Positions 43,184 to 51,812 of a DNA stretch of 64,000 nucleotides are shown one piece after another (positions within the stretch are counted from its first letter, which is position 1; every line of letters begins with the position of its first letter). Source of the DNA: Streptomyces pactum. GTDB lineage: Bacteria; Actinomycetota; Actinomycetes; Streptomycetales; Streptomycetaceae. The position numbers and the translations under genes are program-made. The DNA is taken from contig NZ_JACYXC010000001.1 in NCBI RefSeq assembly GCF_016031615.1, positions 6,076,001 through 6,140,000 of the forward strand, in the 5' to 3' direction. The notes under the pieces were generated by a model. It had not been told where the DNA came from and did no database searches. It was given only the letters and a program-made list of their open reading frames with translations.

Positions 43184-44571
43184 CCCGGACCCTGATCACC
43201 GGCGGTCTCGTGGTCACGGCCGCCGACGAGCTCCACGCCGACGTGCTGATCGAGCACGGCCGGGTGGTGGCGCTGGCGGCGCCGGGAAGCCAGCGGTGGA
43301 CGGCGGACCGGGTGATCGACGCGTCGCGGAAGTACGTGATCCCGGGCGGGGTCGACGCGCACACGCACATGGAGCTGCCGTTCGGCGGCACGTTCGCGTC
43401 GGACACGTTCGAGACGGGGACCCGGGCCGCGGCGTGGGGCGGGACGACGACGATCGTCGACTTCGCGGTGCAGTCGAAGGGGGAGTCGCTGCGGGCCGGC
43501 CTGAACGCCTGGCTGGAGAAGGCCGACGGGACCTGCGCGATCGACTACGCGTTCCACATGATCATGTCGGATGTGAACGAGGCGACGCTGAAGGAGATGC
43601 CGGGCCTGGTGGAGCAGGGCGTCACCTCGTTCAAGCTCTTCATGGCGTACCCGGGGGTCTTCTACTCGGACGACGGGCAGATCCTGCGCGCCATGCAGGT
43701 GGCCGGTGACACGGGCGGGCTGATCATGATGCACGCGGAGAACGGCATCGCGATCGACGTCCTGGTGGAGCAGGCCCTGGCGCGCGGCGAGACCGGTCCC
43801 CGCCACCACGGGGAGGTCCGCAAGGCGCTGCTGGAGGCCGAGGCCACCCACCGGGCGATCCAGCTCGCCCGGGTCGCGGGTGCGCCGCTGTACGTGGTGC
43901 ACGTGTCGGCGCAGGAGGCGGTGGCGGAGCTGGCGGCGGCCCGGGACATGGGGCTGCCGGTCTTCGGGGAGACCTGCCCGCAGTACCTGTTCCTGTCCAC
44001 CGACAACCTGGCGGAACCGGACTTCGAGGGAGCCAAGTACGTCTGCTCGACCCCGCTCCGTCCCAAGGAGCACCAGGCGGCGCTGTGGCGGGGGCTGCGG
44101 ACGAACGACCTCCAGGTGGTGTCCACGGACCACTGCCCGTTCTGTTTCACGGGCCAGAAGGACCTGGGCCGAGGTGACTTCTCGAAGATCCCCAACGGCC
44201 TGCCGGGGGTGGAGAACCGCATGGACCTGCTCCACCAGGCCGTCGTGGACGGGCACCTCTCGCGGCGCCGCTGGATCGAGATCGCCTGCGCGACCCCGGC
44301 GCGGATGTTCGGCCTGTATCCGCGGAAGGGGACGATCGCGCCGGGCGCGGACGCGGACGTCGTGATCTACGACCCGCACGCCACCCAGACCCTGTCGGCA
44401 CGGACCCACCACATGAACGTCGACTACTCGGCGTACGAGGGGAGGACGGTCACCGGTCGGGTCGAGACGGTCCTCTCCCGCGGCGAGGTCGTCATCGACC
44501 GGCGTTCGTACACCGGCCGCGCCGGCCACGGCACGTTCGTACCCCGTTCCACCTGCCAGTACCTGGGCTGA
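43180..44571 (+). CDS. hydA: Dihydropyrimidinase / hydantoinase
   Basis: A 463-residue cyclic amidohydrolase opening dihydrouracil or dihydrothymine. Metal ligands are visible: HTHMEL (His61, His63), the carboxylated Lys152 in SFKLFMAYPG, MMHAENG, VHVSAQEA and STDHCPFCF. The substrate-loop sequence AVQSKGESL and the C-terminal RTHHMNVDYSAYEGRTVTG are typical of D-hydantoinases/dihydropyrimidinases. The start overlaps the aminotransferase stop. Base composition around 43250-43700 uses slightly more varied codons than neighbours, without sign of transfer. Confidence 0.93.
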   Translation: MTRTLITGGLVVTAADELHADVLIEHGRVVALAAPGSQRWTADRVIDASRKYVIPGGVDAHTHMELPFGGTFASDTFETGTRAAAWGGTTTIVDFAVQSKGESLRAGLNAWLEKADGTCAIDYAFHMIMSDVNEATLKEMPGLVEQGVTSFKLFMAYPGVFYSDDGQILRAMQVAGDTGGLIMMHAENGIAIDVLVEQALARGETGPRHHGEVRKALLEAEATHRAIQLARVAGAPLYVVHVSAQEAVAELAAARDMGLPVFGETCPQYLFLSTDNLAEPDFEGAKYVCSTPLRPKEHQAALWRGLRTNDLQVVSTDHCPFCFTGQKDLGRGDFSKIPNGLPGVENRMDLLHQAVVDGHLSRRRWIEIACATPARMFGLYPRKGTIAPGADADVVIYDPHATQTLSARTHHMNVDYSAYEGRTVTGRVETVLSRGEVVIDRRSYTGRAGHGTFVPRSTCQYLG

Positions 44572-44620
44572 AACACCCCAGGACCCTCACCGCCCCGACC
44601 CGAACTCGGAGGTTCCCCGC

Positions 44621-45637
44621 GTGGACTTCGGACTCGTCCTGCAGACCGACCCGCCCGCCTCGCAGGTCGTCGGCCTGATGCGCCGGGCGGAGCGCAACGG
44701 CTTCCGCTACGGCTGGACCTTCGACTCCGCCGTGCTGTGGCAGGAACCCTTCGTCATCCACAGCCGGATCCTGGAGCACACCACCAAGCTGCACGTGGGG
44801 CCGATGGTGACCAACCCGGGGACCCGCACGTGGGAGGTGACCGCCTCCACGTTCGCCACGCTCAACGACATGTTCGGCAACCGGACCGTGTGCGGCATCG
44901 GCCGCGGTGACTCCGCGATGCGGGTGGCCGGCCGCAGGCCGAACACCCTGGCCCGGCTGGGCGAGGCCATCGACGTCATCCGCGACCTCGCGGAGGGCCG
45001 TGAGGCGACGGTGGACGGCACCCCGGTCCGCATCCCGTGGGTCAAGGAGGGGAAGCTGCCGGTGTGGATGGCGGCGTACGGGCCGAAGGCGCTGGCCCTG
45101 GCCGGGCGGAAGGCCGACGGCTTCATCCTCCAGCTGGCCGATCCGTTCCTGACCGAGTGGATGGTCAAGGCGGTACGGGACGCGGCCCGGGAGGCCGGCC
45201 GCGACCCCGACACCCTCACCATCTGCGTCGCCGCCCCCGCCTACGTGACCGCCGACGACTCACCCGGCGCGCTGGCCCACGCCCGGGACCAGTGCCGCTG
45301 GTTCGGCGGCATGGTCGGCAACCACGTCGCCGACCTGGTCACCAGGTACGGCGAGGGCTCCGGCATGGTGCCGGAGGAGCTGACCGCGTACATCAAGGAC
45401 CGGCACGGGTACGACTACTCCCACCACGGCCGCGCCGGCAACCCCGACACCGCCTTCGTCCCCGACGAGATCGTCGACCGCTTCTGCCTCCTCGGTCCGG
45501 TGCAGGCCCACCTCGACAAGCTCCGGCGCCTGCGGGACCTGGGCGTCCACCAGTTCGCCGTCTACGCCATGCACGACGCGAAGGAGGCCACCATCGACGC
45601 GTACGGCACCGAGATCATTCCCGCGGTCAACTCCTGA
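44621..45637 (+). CDS. LLM-class F420-dependent oxidoreductase (TIGR03842-like)
   Basis: A luciferase-like TIM-barrel enzyme of 338 residues that probably uses coenzyme F420. Characteristic are MDFGLVLQTDPPASQVVGLMRRAERNGF, FDSAVLWQEPF, VGPMVTNPGTRTWEVTASTFATLNDMFGNRTVCGIGRGDSA, and PVWMAAYGPKALALAGRKADGFILQLADP. I recall the TIGR03842 subfamily as one linked to dihydropyrimidinase operons. GTG after CGGAGGTTCCCC, 49 bp after hydA, so last gene of the operon. Its substrate is unknown; a dihydropyrimidine or beta-amino-acid intermediate is an inference. Confidence 0.9.
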   Translation: MDFGLVLQTDPPASQVVGLMRRAERNGFRYGWTFDSAVLWQEPFVIHSRILEHTTKLHVGPMVTNPGTRTWEVTASTFATLNDMFGNRTVCGIGRGDSAMRVAGRRPNTLARLGEAIDVIRDLAEGREATVDGTPVRIPWVKEGKLPVWMAAYGPKALALAGRKADGFILQLADPFLTEWMVKAVRDAAREAGRDPDTLTICVAAPAYVTADDSPGALAHARDQCRWFGGMVGNHVADLVTRYGEGSGMVPEELTAYIKDRHGYDYSHHGRAGNPDTAFVPDEIVDRFCLLGPVQAHLDKLRRLRDLGVHQFAVYAMHDAKEATIDAYGTEIIPAVNS

Positions 45638-45749
45638 CCGCCCGCCGCCTCTTCGAGTGAAAGCCTCGCACCGGCCGGGTTACTCCCCACGGGGGACGGC
45701 GGGGCGGTACGTTGCAGGGGAGAAGAGTCGGGGGCGACACGAAGGGCGG

Positions 45750-46262
45750 GTGGGGGCTTTGCTGGCCGAGGCGTTGGCCGCGTTGGCCGCGGCGGGCGGC
45801 GGGGCGGTGGTCCAGGCCGCGGGGACCGATGCCTGGCAGGGTGTGCGGCAGCGGGTCGCCGCGCTGTTCGGCGGCGGCGACGCGGAGCGGGGCCGGGCCG
45901 AGCTGGAGCGCCTGGACCGGACGGCCCGGGCCCTGGAACCGGGCGCCGCCACCGATCCGGACCGGGAGCTGTCGCGCCAGGAAGGGGTGTGGCAGGAGCG
46001 GTTCGAGGCACTTCTGGAATCCGTCGACCCGGAGGACCGGGAGCGGGTGGTCCAGGACCTGCGCGCCCTGCTGGCCTTCGTCGCCGGTACGGGGGAGGAC
46101 ACGGCGCTGGCGACCGGGAACGCCCTGGCGCGGGACGGTGGCAGCGCCGTGACCGGGGTGAAGCGGTCCGGCGGCCGGCGGCCGGCGCGAGCCGTGAACA
46201 CCGGGGACGCGGAGGCCGCCGGCGCCGGGTCCAGCGCGGTCAGCGGCATCGTCACCGAGTAG
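45750..46262 (+). CDS. Small helical putative effector with two C-terminal Gly/Ala motifs
   Basis: A 170-residue protein, no named family. The N-terminus MGALLAEALAALAAAGGGAVVQAAG is hydrophobic and could insert into membrane. Residues 28-112 are predicted helical and charged (RQRVAALFGGGDAERGRAELERLDRTARAL, WQERFEALLESVDPEDRERVVQDLRALLAF). The C-terminus carries two related motifs: TGNALARDGGSAVTGV (122-137) and TGDAEAAGAGSSAVSGI (151-167). One further copy sits at the N-terminus of the STAND protein 17 bp downstream. The layout resembles Bell/HeLo-type effectors with amyloid motifs. The GTG follows GAAGGGCGG. Confidence 0.6.
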   Translation: MGALLAEALAALAAAGGGAVVQAAGTDAWQGVRQRVAALFGGGDAERGRAELERLDRTARALEPGAATDPDRELSRQEGVWQERFEALLESVDPEDRERVVQDLRALLAFVAGTGEDTALATGNALARDGGSAVTGVKRSGGRRPARAVNTGDAEAAGAGSSAVSGIVTE

Positions 46263-46426
46263 ACGGCCGGGCGGCGGTAATGGCCAAGTGGCGTTGGGGC
46301 AGAAGGCGCGACCCGGGCAGGCGCACCCTGGCGGCGGGCACGGTGGGCGGCGCCGCACCCGCCCAGCAGGTGTCGGGCAGCGGGCACGCGACCGCGACGC
46401 ACGGCGGCATCGCCGTCACGGGCATC
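46113..46426 (+). repeat. Three protein-level motif copies spanning two adjacent genes
   Basis: The motif [TS]G[NDH]AxAxxG(G/AG)[SI]AV[TS]G[VI] is encoded at 46113-46160 and 46200-46250 (end of the small gene) and at 46379-46426 (start of the STAND gene). DNA identity is lower than protein similarity, so selection on protein, not recent duplication, is suggested. Confidence 0.65.
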
Positions 46427-49400
46427 TACAACGACCATTCCAGCGTGGTGCTCCCGCCGGAGGCCGTACGGCCGGTGGGCGAGGTGAAGGCCCGCCCGGG
46501 ACTGGACAACCTGCCCTACCGCACCGCCCACTTCGTGGGACGCGCCGCCGAGCTCGCCCGCCTCGACGCCGTCCTGCGGAAGCCCGGGGGCGTGTGGCTC
46601 CAGGCCGTGCACGGCCTCGGAGGGGTCGGCAAGAGCACCCTGGCCGTGCACTGGGCGGCCACCCGGGCCCGCAGGCACCGCCTCGCGCCCGTCCGATGGA
46701 TACCCGCCGACAGCGCGGCGAGCGTGCAGCAGGGCCTGGCCGCCCTGGCCACCGCCCTGCAACCCGCCGCCTCCAAAGCGCTGACGGTGGAAGCCCTGGC
46801 CGAGAACGGCATGCAGTGGCTGGCCACGCACAGCGGCTGGCTGCTCATCCTGGACAACGTCAACCACCTCGCGGACATCGCCCCGCTCCTGGCCCGCACG
46901 CCCGGCGGCCGCTTCCTCATCACCAGCAGACTCGCCACGGTGTGGCACGACGCCACCGAGGTCATCCGGCTCGACGCCCTGCAACCGGCCGAATCAGTGG
47001 CGCTGCTCACCCGCGTCGCCGGCGGCGGCCGGGACCTGTCCGGGGCGGCCGAACTCTGCGCGGAACTGGGCCATCTGCCGCTGGCCGTCGAACAGGCCGC
47101 CGCCTGCCTCGCCGAGAACCCCCTGCTGACCCCGCGCACGTACCTGGACCTGCTCCGGCGGAACCCCGGTCCGCTGTACCGGCAAGGCGGCGAGGGTTTC
47201 ACCGTCGCCGAACGCACCGTCGCCCGCGTCTGGCGCGTGACGCTGGACCGCATCGGCGAACGACAGGCGCTCGCCGCCGACCTGCTGCGCACCCTGGCCT
47301 GGTACGCGCCCGAAGGCATCCCCGCCGGGCTCCTGGACGGCGAGGGCGAACCGGCCGAGGTCGCCGGCGCGATCGGCACCCTGAACGCGTACAGCATGAT
47401 CACCGTGGATCCCGCGACGCGGGTCCTCTCCGTCCACCGGCTGGTCCAGTCCGTCGCTCGGACCGCCGACGCCGACGACCCGCACCGCACGCCCGGCCTG
47501 GTCACCGCGGCCCGGGAGCGTGCCACCGCCACACTGGAGGCCGCCGTCCGGCCGACCGACTGGCAGGACCCCGCCACCTGGCCCGCCGGGCGCGCCCTGC
47601 TCCCGCACATGGACGCACTGGCCGACCACACGCCGCGGTCCGCCGACACCGGCACCACGGCGCGGGTGCTCGACCACGCCGGCGTGTTCCTCATCAGCCA
47701 GGGACTCGGCACCCGGGCCACCGCGCACCTTGGCCGGGCCCTCGCCCATCACGAGCGGGAACTCGGCCACGACGACATCCACACGCTCACCTGCCGCCAC
47801 AACCTGGCGCACGCGTACGAGGCGTCGGGGCACGTGAAGCAGGCCATTCCCCTGTACGAGCGGGTGCTGCGCGACGGGGAACGGGTGCTGGGGCCGGCAC
47901 ACCGGCTCACCCTCGCCGGCCGCAACAACCTCGCCGACGCGTACCGGGCCGCCGGCGACCCGGGCAGGGCGCTCGCCCTGCTCGGGGAGCCCCCCGGGGC
48001 CGGCCCACTTCCCGACCCCCTTCCCGGCGCACCCGGGGGCGGCACGGACCTGCCCGGCCTCGCCGCGCGCAACACCCTCGCCCGTGCCCGGCAGGCGGCG
48101 GGACGGCACGACGAGGCCGTCCGCCTGTACCAGGAGAACCTCGACGCCTGCGTTCGCGCGCTCGGCCAGGACCACCACCTCACCCTGGTGGCGCGGAGCA
48201 ATCTCACGGTGGCGCGCGTCGCGTCGAAGGATCCGCACGAGGCCGTCCGCCTCCTCGCGGCGATCGCCGGCGACATGGAGCGCGTCCTGGGCGAGGAGCA
48301 CCCCGACACCCTCCTCGCCCGGGCCAACCTGGCGGGCGCCCACCGGGAGGCCGGTGAGCCAGACCGGTCCGTCGCGCTCTTCGACGAGGTACTGCCGGTC
48401 ATGGAACGCGTGCTCGGCGAGGACCACGGCACGACCCGCGCCGCCCGCGTCGCCCTGGCCCTCGCATGCCGGGCGGCCGGCGACCCGGACCGGGCGGTGC
48501 GCCTGGCCACTGCACGACCGGAGCCGCCGGCCGGCGACGGAACGGCGGCGCACCGTACGGGCCCCACCGGTCCCGGTGCGGTGGCGGCCGGTGCGGACGA
48601 GGGGTGCCGGCCCGGTGTCCACGGCTCCGACATCGGCTACGGGCTGCTGGCCGCCGGCGACGCGGAGCGGGCCGTTCCGCTGCTGGAGCAGGCGGTCCGC
48701 GACCACCGGCACCGGCCGGGCGAGGACGACCCCGGCGCGCTCACCGACCGACACAACCTCGCAGTGGCCCACCTCATGGCGGGCGCCCCGGAGCGGGCCG
48801 TCCCGCTCTTCGAGCAGGTCCTCCGGGCACGCGAGCGCCTGCTGGGCGAGGACCACCCCGACACCCTCACCAGCCGCCGGCACCTCGCCGACGCCCACCG
48901 CGAGGCCGGCGACCACGCCCGGGCCGTCCCGCTGTACGAGCACACCTTCCGCGCGCGGTCGCGGGTCCTCGGCGCGCACCACGGGGACACCCTCGCCGTC
49001 CTCGGCATGCTCGCACACACCCACCGGCTCGCGGGCCGGCCGGACCGGGCCGCGCCCCTCTTCGAGCAGGCGCTCCAGGCACAGCAGCGGACGCACGGCC
49101 CCCACCACCCCGAAACGCTCGCCCTCCGCAACAGTCTCGCCGGGACGTACCAGGAGGCGGGTGAACTCCGCCGGGCCGTGCTGCTGCACGAGGAGAACGC
49201 CGCCGCGTGCGCCCACGTCCTCGGGGACGATCACGCGCACACCCTCACCGCCCGCCACAACCTGGCGGTCGCCCACGCCACCTCCGGAGACTTCGGCCGG
49301 GCCCTCCCGCTGCTAGGGGACACGTACCGGCGGCAGCGCGGCACCCTGGGCGCGGACCACCCGGACACCCTCGCCACCCAGCTGAGCCTGGCCGGAATGT

Positions 49401-49543
49401 GCCTGACGATCGGACTGCGGCGCCGGGCCCGGCGCCTGTACAAGCAGACCCTGGCCACGTGCCGTCGCACCCTCGGCGAGAGCCACCCCCTGACGCGGGA
49501 CGCACACGAGCGGCTGACGTCCGCCGAGCGGTCCGGACGCTGA
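46280..49543 (+). CDS. STAND (NB-ARC) ATPase with about 13 TPRs, NLR-like
   Basis: A 1,087-residue NLR-like protein. A disordered N-terminus contains SGHATATHGGIAVTGI (34-49), matching motifs in the upstream small protein. The NB-ARC domain starts at FVGRAAELARL: P-loop GLGGVGKST (112-120), Walker B LLILDN (188-193), FLITSR (212-217) and GHLPLAVEQA (264-273), with winged-helix region to about 400. From about 500 to 1,080 there are about 13 copies of a 42-residue kinesin-light-chain-type TPR (pattern HTLTxRHNLAxAYxxAGxxxxAxPLYExxLxxxERVLGxDH). Two degenerate units flank Pro/Gly-rich insertions. It would oligomerise on ligand sensing by the TPRs and signal through its N-terminus. Only a weak ribosome site. 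Confidence 0.85.
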   Translation: MAKWRWGRRRDPGRRTLAAGTVGGAAPAQQVSGSGHATATHGGIAVTGIYNDHSSVVLPPEAVRPVGEVKARPGLDNLPYRTAHFVGRAAELARLDAVLRKPGGVWLQAVHGLGGVGKSTLAVHWAATRARRHRLAPVRWIPADSAASVQQGLAALATALQPAASKALTVEALAENGMQWLATHSGWLLILDNVNHLADIAPLLARTPGGRFLITSRLATVWHDATEVIRLDALQPAESVALLTRVAGGGRDLSGAAELCAELGHLPLAVEQAAACLAENPLLTPRTYLDLLRRNPGPLYRQGGEGFTVAERTVARVWRVTLDRIGERQALAADLLRTLAWYAPEGIPAGLLDGEGEPAEVAGAIGTLNAYSMITVDPATRVLSVHRLVQSVARTADADDPHRTPGLVTAARERATATLEAAVRPTDWQDPATWPAGRALLPHMDALADHTPRSADTGTTARVLDHAGVFLISQGLGTRATAHLGRALAHHERELGHDDIHTLTCRHNLAHAYEASGHVKQAIPLYERVLRDGERVLGPAHRLTLAGRNNLADAYRAAGDPGRALALLGEPPGAGPLPDPLPGAPGGGTDLPGLAARNTLARARQAAGRHDEAVRLYQENLDACVRALGQDHHLTLVARSNLTVARVASKDPHEAVRLLAAIAGDMERVLGEEHPDTLLARANLAGAHREAGEPDRSVALFDEVLPVMERVLGEDHGTTRAARVALALACRAAGDPDRAVRLATARPEPPAGDGTAAHRTGPTGPGAVAAGADEGCRPGVHGSDIGYGLLAAGDAERAVPLLEQAVRDHRHRPGEDDPGALTDRHNLAVAHLMAGAPERAVPLFEQVLRARERLLGEDHPDTLTSRRHLADAHREAGDHARAVPLYEHTFRARSRVLGAHHGDTLAVLGMLAHTHRLAGRPDRAAPLFEQALQAQQRTHGPHHPETLALRNSLAGTYQEAGELRRAVLLHEENAAACAHVLGDDHAHTLTARHNLAVAHATSGDFGRALPLLGDTYRRQRGTLGADHPDTLATQLSLAGMCLTIGLRRRARRLYKQTLATCRRTLGESHPLTRDAHERLTSAERSGR

Positions 49544-49758
49544 ACGGCTTGGCAGCCCACCGGGACGCAGGCGGTTCCGGATGGGGGTGAGCCGCCCCGC
49601 GCCCGTGCCCGGGACGACCTCGGGGCCGGCGTCGGCCGCGTCCACCGCCCGGGAGCCCCGGGCCGCCCCGGGAGGACCCGCCCGCTCCCTCGTACCCGGC
49701 GGTGCGCCGTTCCCGGCGGAACGGACGGCAGCCGGCGGCCGAACCGGCCCACCGGGCG

Positions 49759-50382
49759 TCAGGCGGAGGAGGTCCAGCGGGGGGCGGTCCGCGCCCACGC
49801 CGTCTCCCAGGCGGCGAGGTCCCGCCGTTCCAGCTCGTACCGGACCGCGCTGTAGGCGGCGGCCCCGGCGAGGGCGACCGCCCCGGCCGCCACCAGCCCC
49901 CACCCCAGGGCGCCGTTGCGGACCTGTTCACGGGTGAGCGGAGGTTCGGTGACCCGCCCCCGGTCGTCCACCCACACCCGGGCCGTGCTGCCCGCCGGCA
50001 GCCCCTGCGGCACCTCGGCCTCGACGGTGCGGACCCGCCCGTCCGGCCCGGTGAAGCGGACCGGCACCGGGTACCGGGCCGCCCGGGCCTCGTCCGACCC
50101 CGGCTCCGGGTGGCGCGGGGCGGCGTGGACCAGCACCACCTCGATGTGCTGCCGGGTCCGCGCCTGCTGCCGGGCGTCCTGCCCCAACCGGTGGTGCGCG
50201 GCGTCACCCACCAGCAGCGCCACGGTGGGGGTGGCGGCCAGCAGGACCACCGCCAGGACCGGGCCCAGCCACGCCCGCGCCACGTCCGTGGGGCGGCGCA
50301 GCGGGTTGCGCGGCCGGCGCCACGGCGCCGGACGGCCCACCGCCGCCGGGGGCGGCTGCGCCCGGGGTACCTCGCCGGTCAC
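49759..50382 (-). CDS. Rv1733c-like two-TM membrane protein
   Basis: A 207-residue membrane protein with two transmembrane helices (AWLGPVLAVVLLAATPTVALLVG, about 37-60, and NGALGWGLVAAGAVALAGAAAYSAV, about 160-183) around an extracytoplasmic domain with YPVPVRFTGPDGRVRTVEAEVPQGLPAGSTARVWVDDRGRVTEPPLTREQ. This layout is that of the Rv1733c family, part of the DosR dormancy regulon in Mycobacterium. GTG follows AAGGAGAGCCGAC. It lies downstream of the MreB-like and DksA genes, consistent with a stress module. Function of the family is unknown. Confidence 0.8.
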   Translation of the reverse strand: MTGEVPRAQPPPAAVGRPAPWRRPRNPLRRPTDVARAWLGPVLAVVLLAATPTVALLVGDAAHHRLGQDARQQARTRQHIEVVLVHAAPRHPEPGSDEARAARYPVPVRFTGPDGRVRTVEAEVPQGLPAGSTARVWVDDRGRVTEPPLTREQVRNGALGWGLVAAGAVALAGAAAYSAVRYELERRDLAAWETAWARTAPRWTSSA

Positions 50383-50459
50383 GTCGGCTCTCCTTTCCCG
50401 CGCGGCCGCACCGGTCCCCGCGGGCGGGCGTCCGCGGGGACCGGTGCGGGGCGCCGGTG

Positions 50460-51320
50460 CTAGTGGGGCTGGACGGGGGCCGGCGGCCGGCCGGACACCG
50501 ACGGATGGGCGCACGCCGCCTCCAGCAGGACGGCGGCGCCGCGGACGGCCGCGGTGCGCGGCGCGGGCACCGGCTCGACCGGGCTGTGCAGCCGGCCGGA
50601 GAGGTGGTGGACCAGTTCCGGGCGGAGCGCCCCCTCACCGGCCAGCAGCGGTCCGCGCCGCAGCGCGTCGAGCATCAGCGAGGTGCGGTCCTGCCGGAGC
50701 ATCGCGGTGAGCATGACGACCACCGCCTCGGCGAGCCGCGCTCGGCCGCCGCCGGGCAGGGCGGCGGTGCCCAGGGCGGTGCGGCGGGCGTCCACCACCG
50801 CGCCGTCGCCGAGCAGCACCACCTCGGTCAGCCGCTCGCCGACGTCCACCACCAGCAGCGGACGCGCCAGGTCCGCCCCGGTGGCCAGGGCCACCGCACG
50901 GGCACCGGGGACGGTCAGCACCGCCCGCGGCCGCAGCACCGCCACCGCGGCGCGGGCCGCGGCCCGGTAGGCCACCCCGTCCAGCACCGGCGCGGTCACC
51001 ACGACCAGCGGCCGGCCGCGGCCCGCCAGCCGGGGACCCAGCAGCCGGTCCAGCAGCGGTCCCGCGGTCGCGGGGTCCACGCCGCCGCCGGGCGGTACGG
51101 GACGGGTGGCGCCGGTGTCCGGCACGGCCGCCGCGGGCACGTCCAGGATCGTTTCCTCACCGGTGACCCAGGCCCGGGTGCGGGCGCCCCCCAGGTCCAG
51201 GGCGACCCCGCAGCACGGCCGGCACCGCGACCGGTCCCGGTCGGCGGCCCGCGACCGCTCCCGGTCGGCGCCCCACAGGGGCGTGCGGGCGACGGTCCAC
51301 GCGCGGCGGGTGCGGGTCAC
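50460..51320 (-). CDS. MreB/Mbl-like actin-fold protein
   Basis: A 286-residue actin-superfamily ATPase homologue. The phosphate-1 loop is VALDLGGARTRAWV, phosphate 2 LLVVDVGERLTEVVLL, and adenosine region RTAAVRGAAVLLEAA. It is shorter than MreB (about 340) and lacks much of the central region, so it may not polymerise. In Streptomyces, divergent MreB paralogues affect spore wall and stress resistance. GTG start overlaps the stop of the upstream DksA-like gene (coupled). The start region MTRTRRAWTVARTPLWGADRERSRAAD is basic and possibly membrane-associated. Confidence 0.75.
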   Translation of the reverse strand: MTRTRRAWTVARTPLWGADRERSRAADRDRSRCRPCCGVALDLGGARTRAWVTGEETILDVPAAAVPDTGATRPVPPGGGVDPATAGPLLDRLLGPRLAGRGRPLVVVTAPVLDGVAYRAAARAAVAVLRPRAVLTVPGARAVALATGADLARPLLVVDVGERLTEVVLLGDGAVVDARRTALGTAALPGGGRARLAEAVVVMLTAMLRQDRTSLMLDALRRGPLLAGEGALRPELVHHLSGRLHSPVEPVPAPRTAAVRGAAVLLEAACAHPSVSGRPPAPVQPH

Positions 51321-51700
51321 CGCCCGGCCTCCGACGCCCGCCGGCAGGCGTGCTGGCAGCCGGCGCAGTACCGGGCCTGCGGCACCACCGTCAGCCGGTC
51401 CCGGTCGATCGGCCGGCGGCACCGGTGGCAGGCCCCGTAGCGGCCCTCGTCCATGCGGCGCAGCGCGGCCTCGACGTCGGCGAGGACCATCCGGGCGGAG
51501 GCGGCCAGCTTGACGCGGACCTCGACCTGGGAGGGCGCCCGCCGCTGGAGCGCGTCGTCGGCGCGGGACGGGGCGGCGGACGCGAGCTGCCGCAGCTGCT
51601 CCCGCCGGAACAGGAGCTGCTCGTGCAGGTCCGCGCGGAGCGCGCCGAGCTCCTCGGGCGTCAGGAACATGGCGCGGTCACCGATGGTCTGGTGGTTCAC
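51317..51700 (-). CDS. DksA/TraR zinc-finger protein 1
   Basis: A 127-residue coiled-coil/zinc-finger protein. The N-terminal helix pair (LTPEELGALRADLHEQLLFRREQLRQLASA...VRVKLAASARMVLADVEAALRRMDEGRYG) is followed by a C4 finger CHRCRRPIDRDRLTVVPQARYCAGCQHAC. Such proteins enter the RNA-polymerase secondary channel and modulate transcription. GTG follows GGGGTGAAACG. Its TGA overlaps the GTG of the MreB-like gene. Confidence 0.88.
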   Translation of the reverse strand: MNHQTIGDRAMFLTPEELGALRADLHEQLLFRREQLRQLASAAPSRADDALQRRAPSQVEVRVKLAASARMVLADVEAALRRMDEGRYGACHRCRRPIDRDRLTVVPQARYCAGCQHACRRASEAGR

Positions 51701-51812
51701 CGTTTCACCCCTTTGGGCACGGCGTGGGACGGAGGGGGAAGGGCCGCGGCGCCGCCGCGCCGCCGGCGGGCCGGGCGGCGGGGTCCGCCGGCGCGGCCGG
51801 GCGGGGGCGCCG

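Noticed and set aside
45680..46984. Minus-strand frame opposite the small effector gene
   Set aside because: Antisense of the effector and the NB-ARC P-loop region; no domain on that strand.
46994..49276. 760-codon minus-strand frame across the TPR region
   Set aside because: Repetition mirrors the TPRs on the plus strand; no independent motif.
47160..49543. The TPR-encoding repeats as possible DNA repeats or a CRISPR-like array
   Set aside because: The 126-bp periodicity is that of 42-residue TPRs in one open frame; DNA identity between units is low and there are no spacers.
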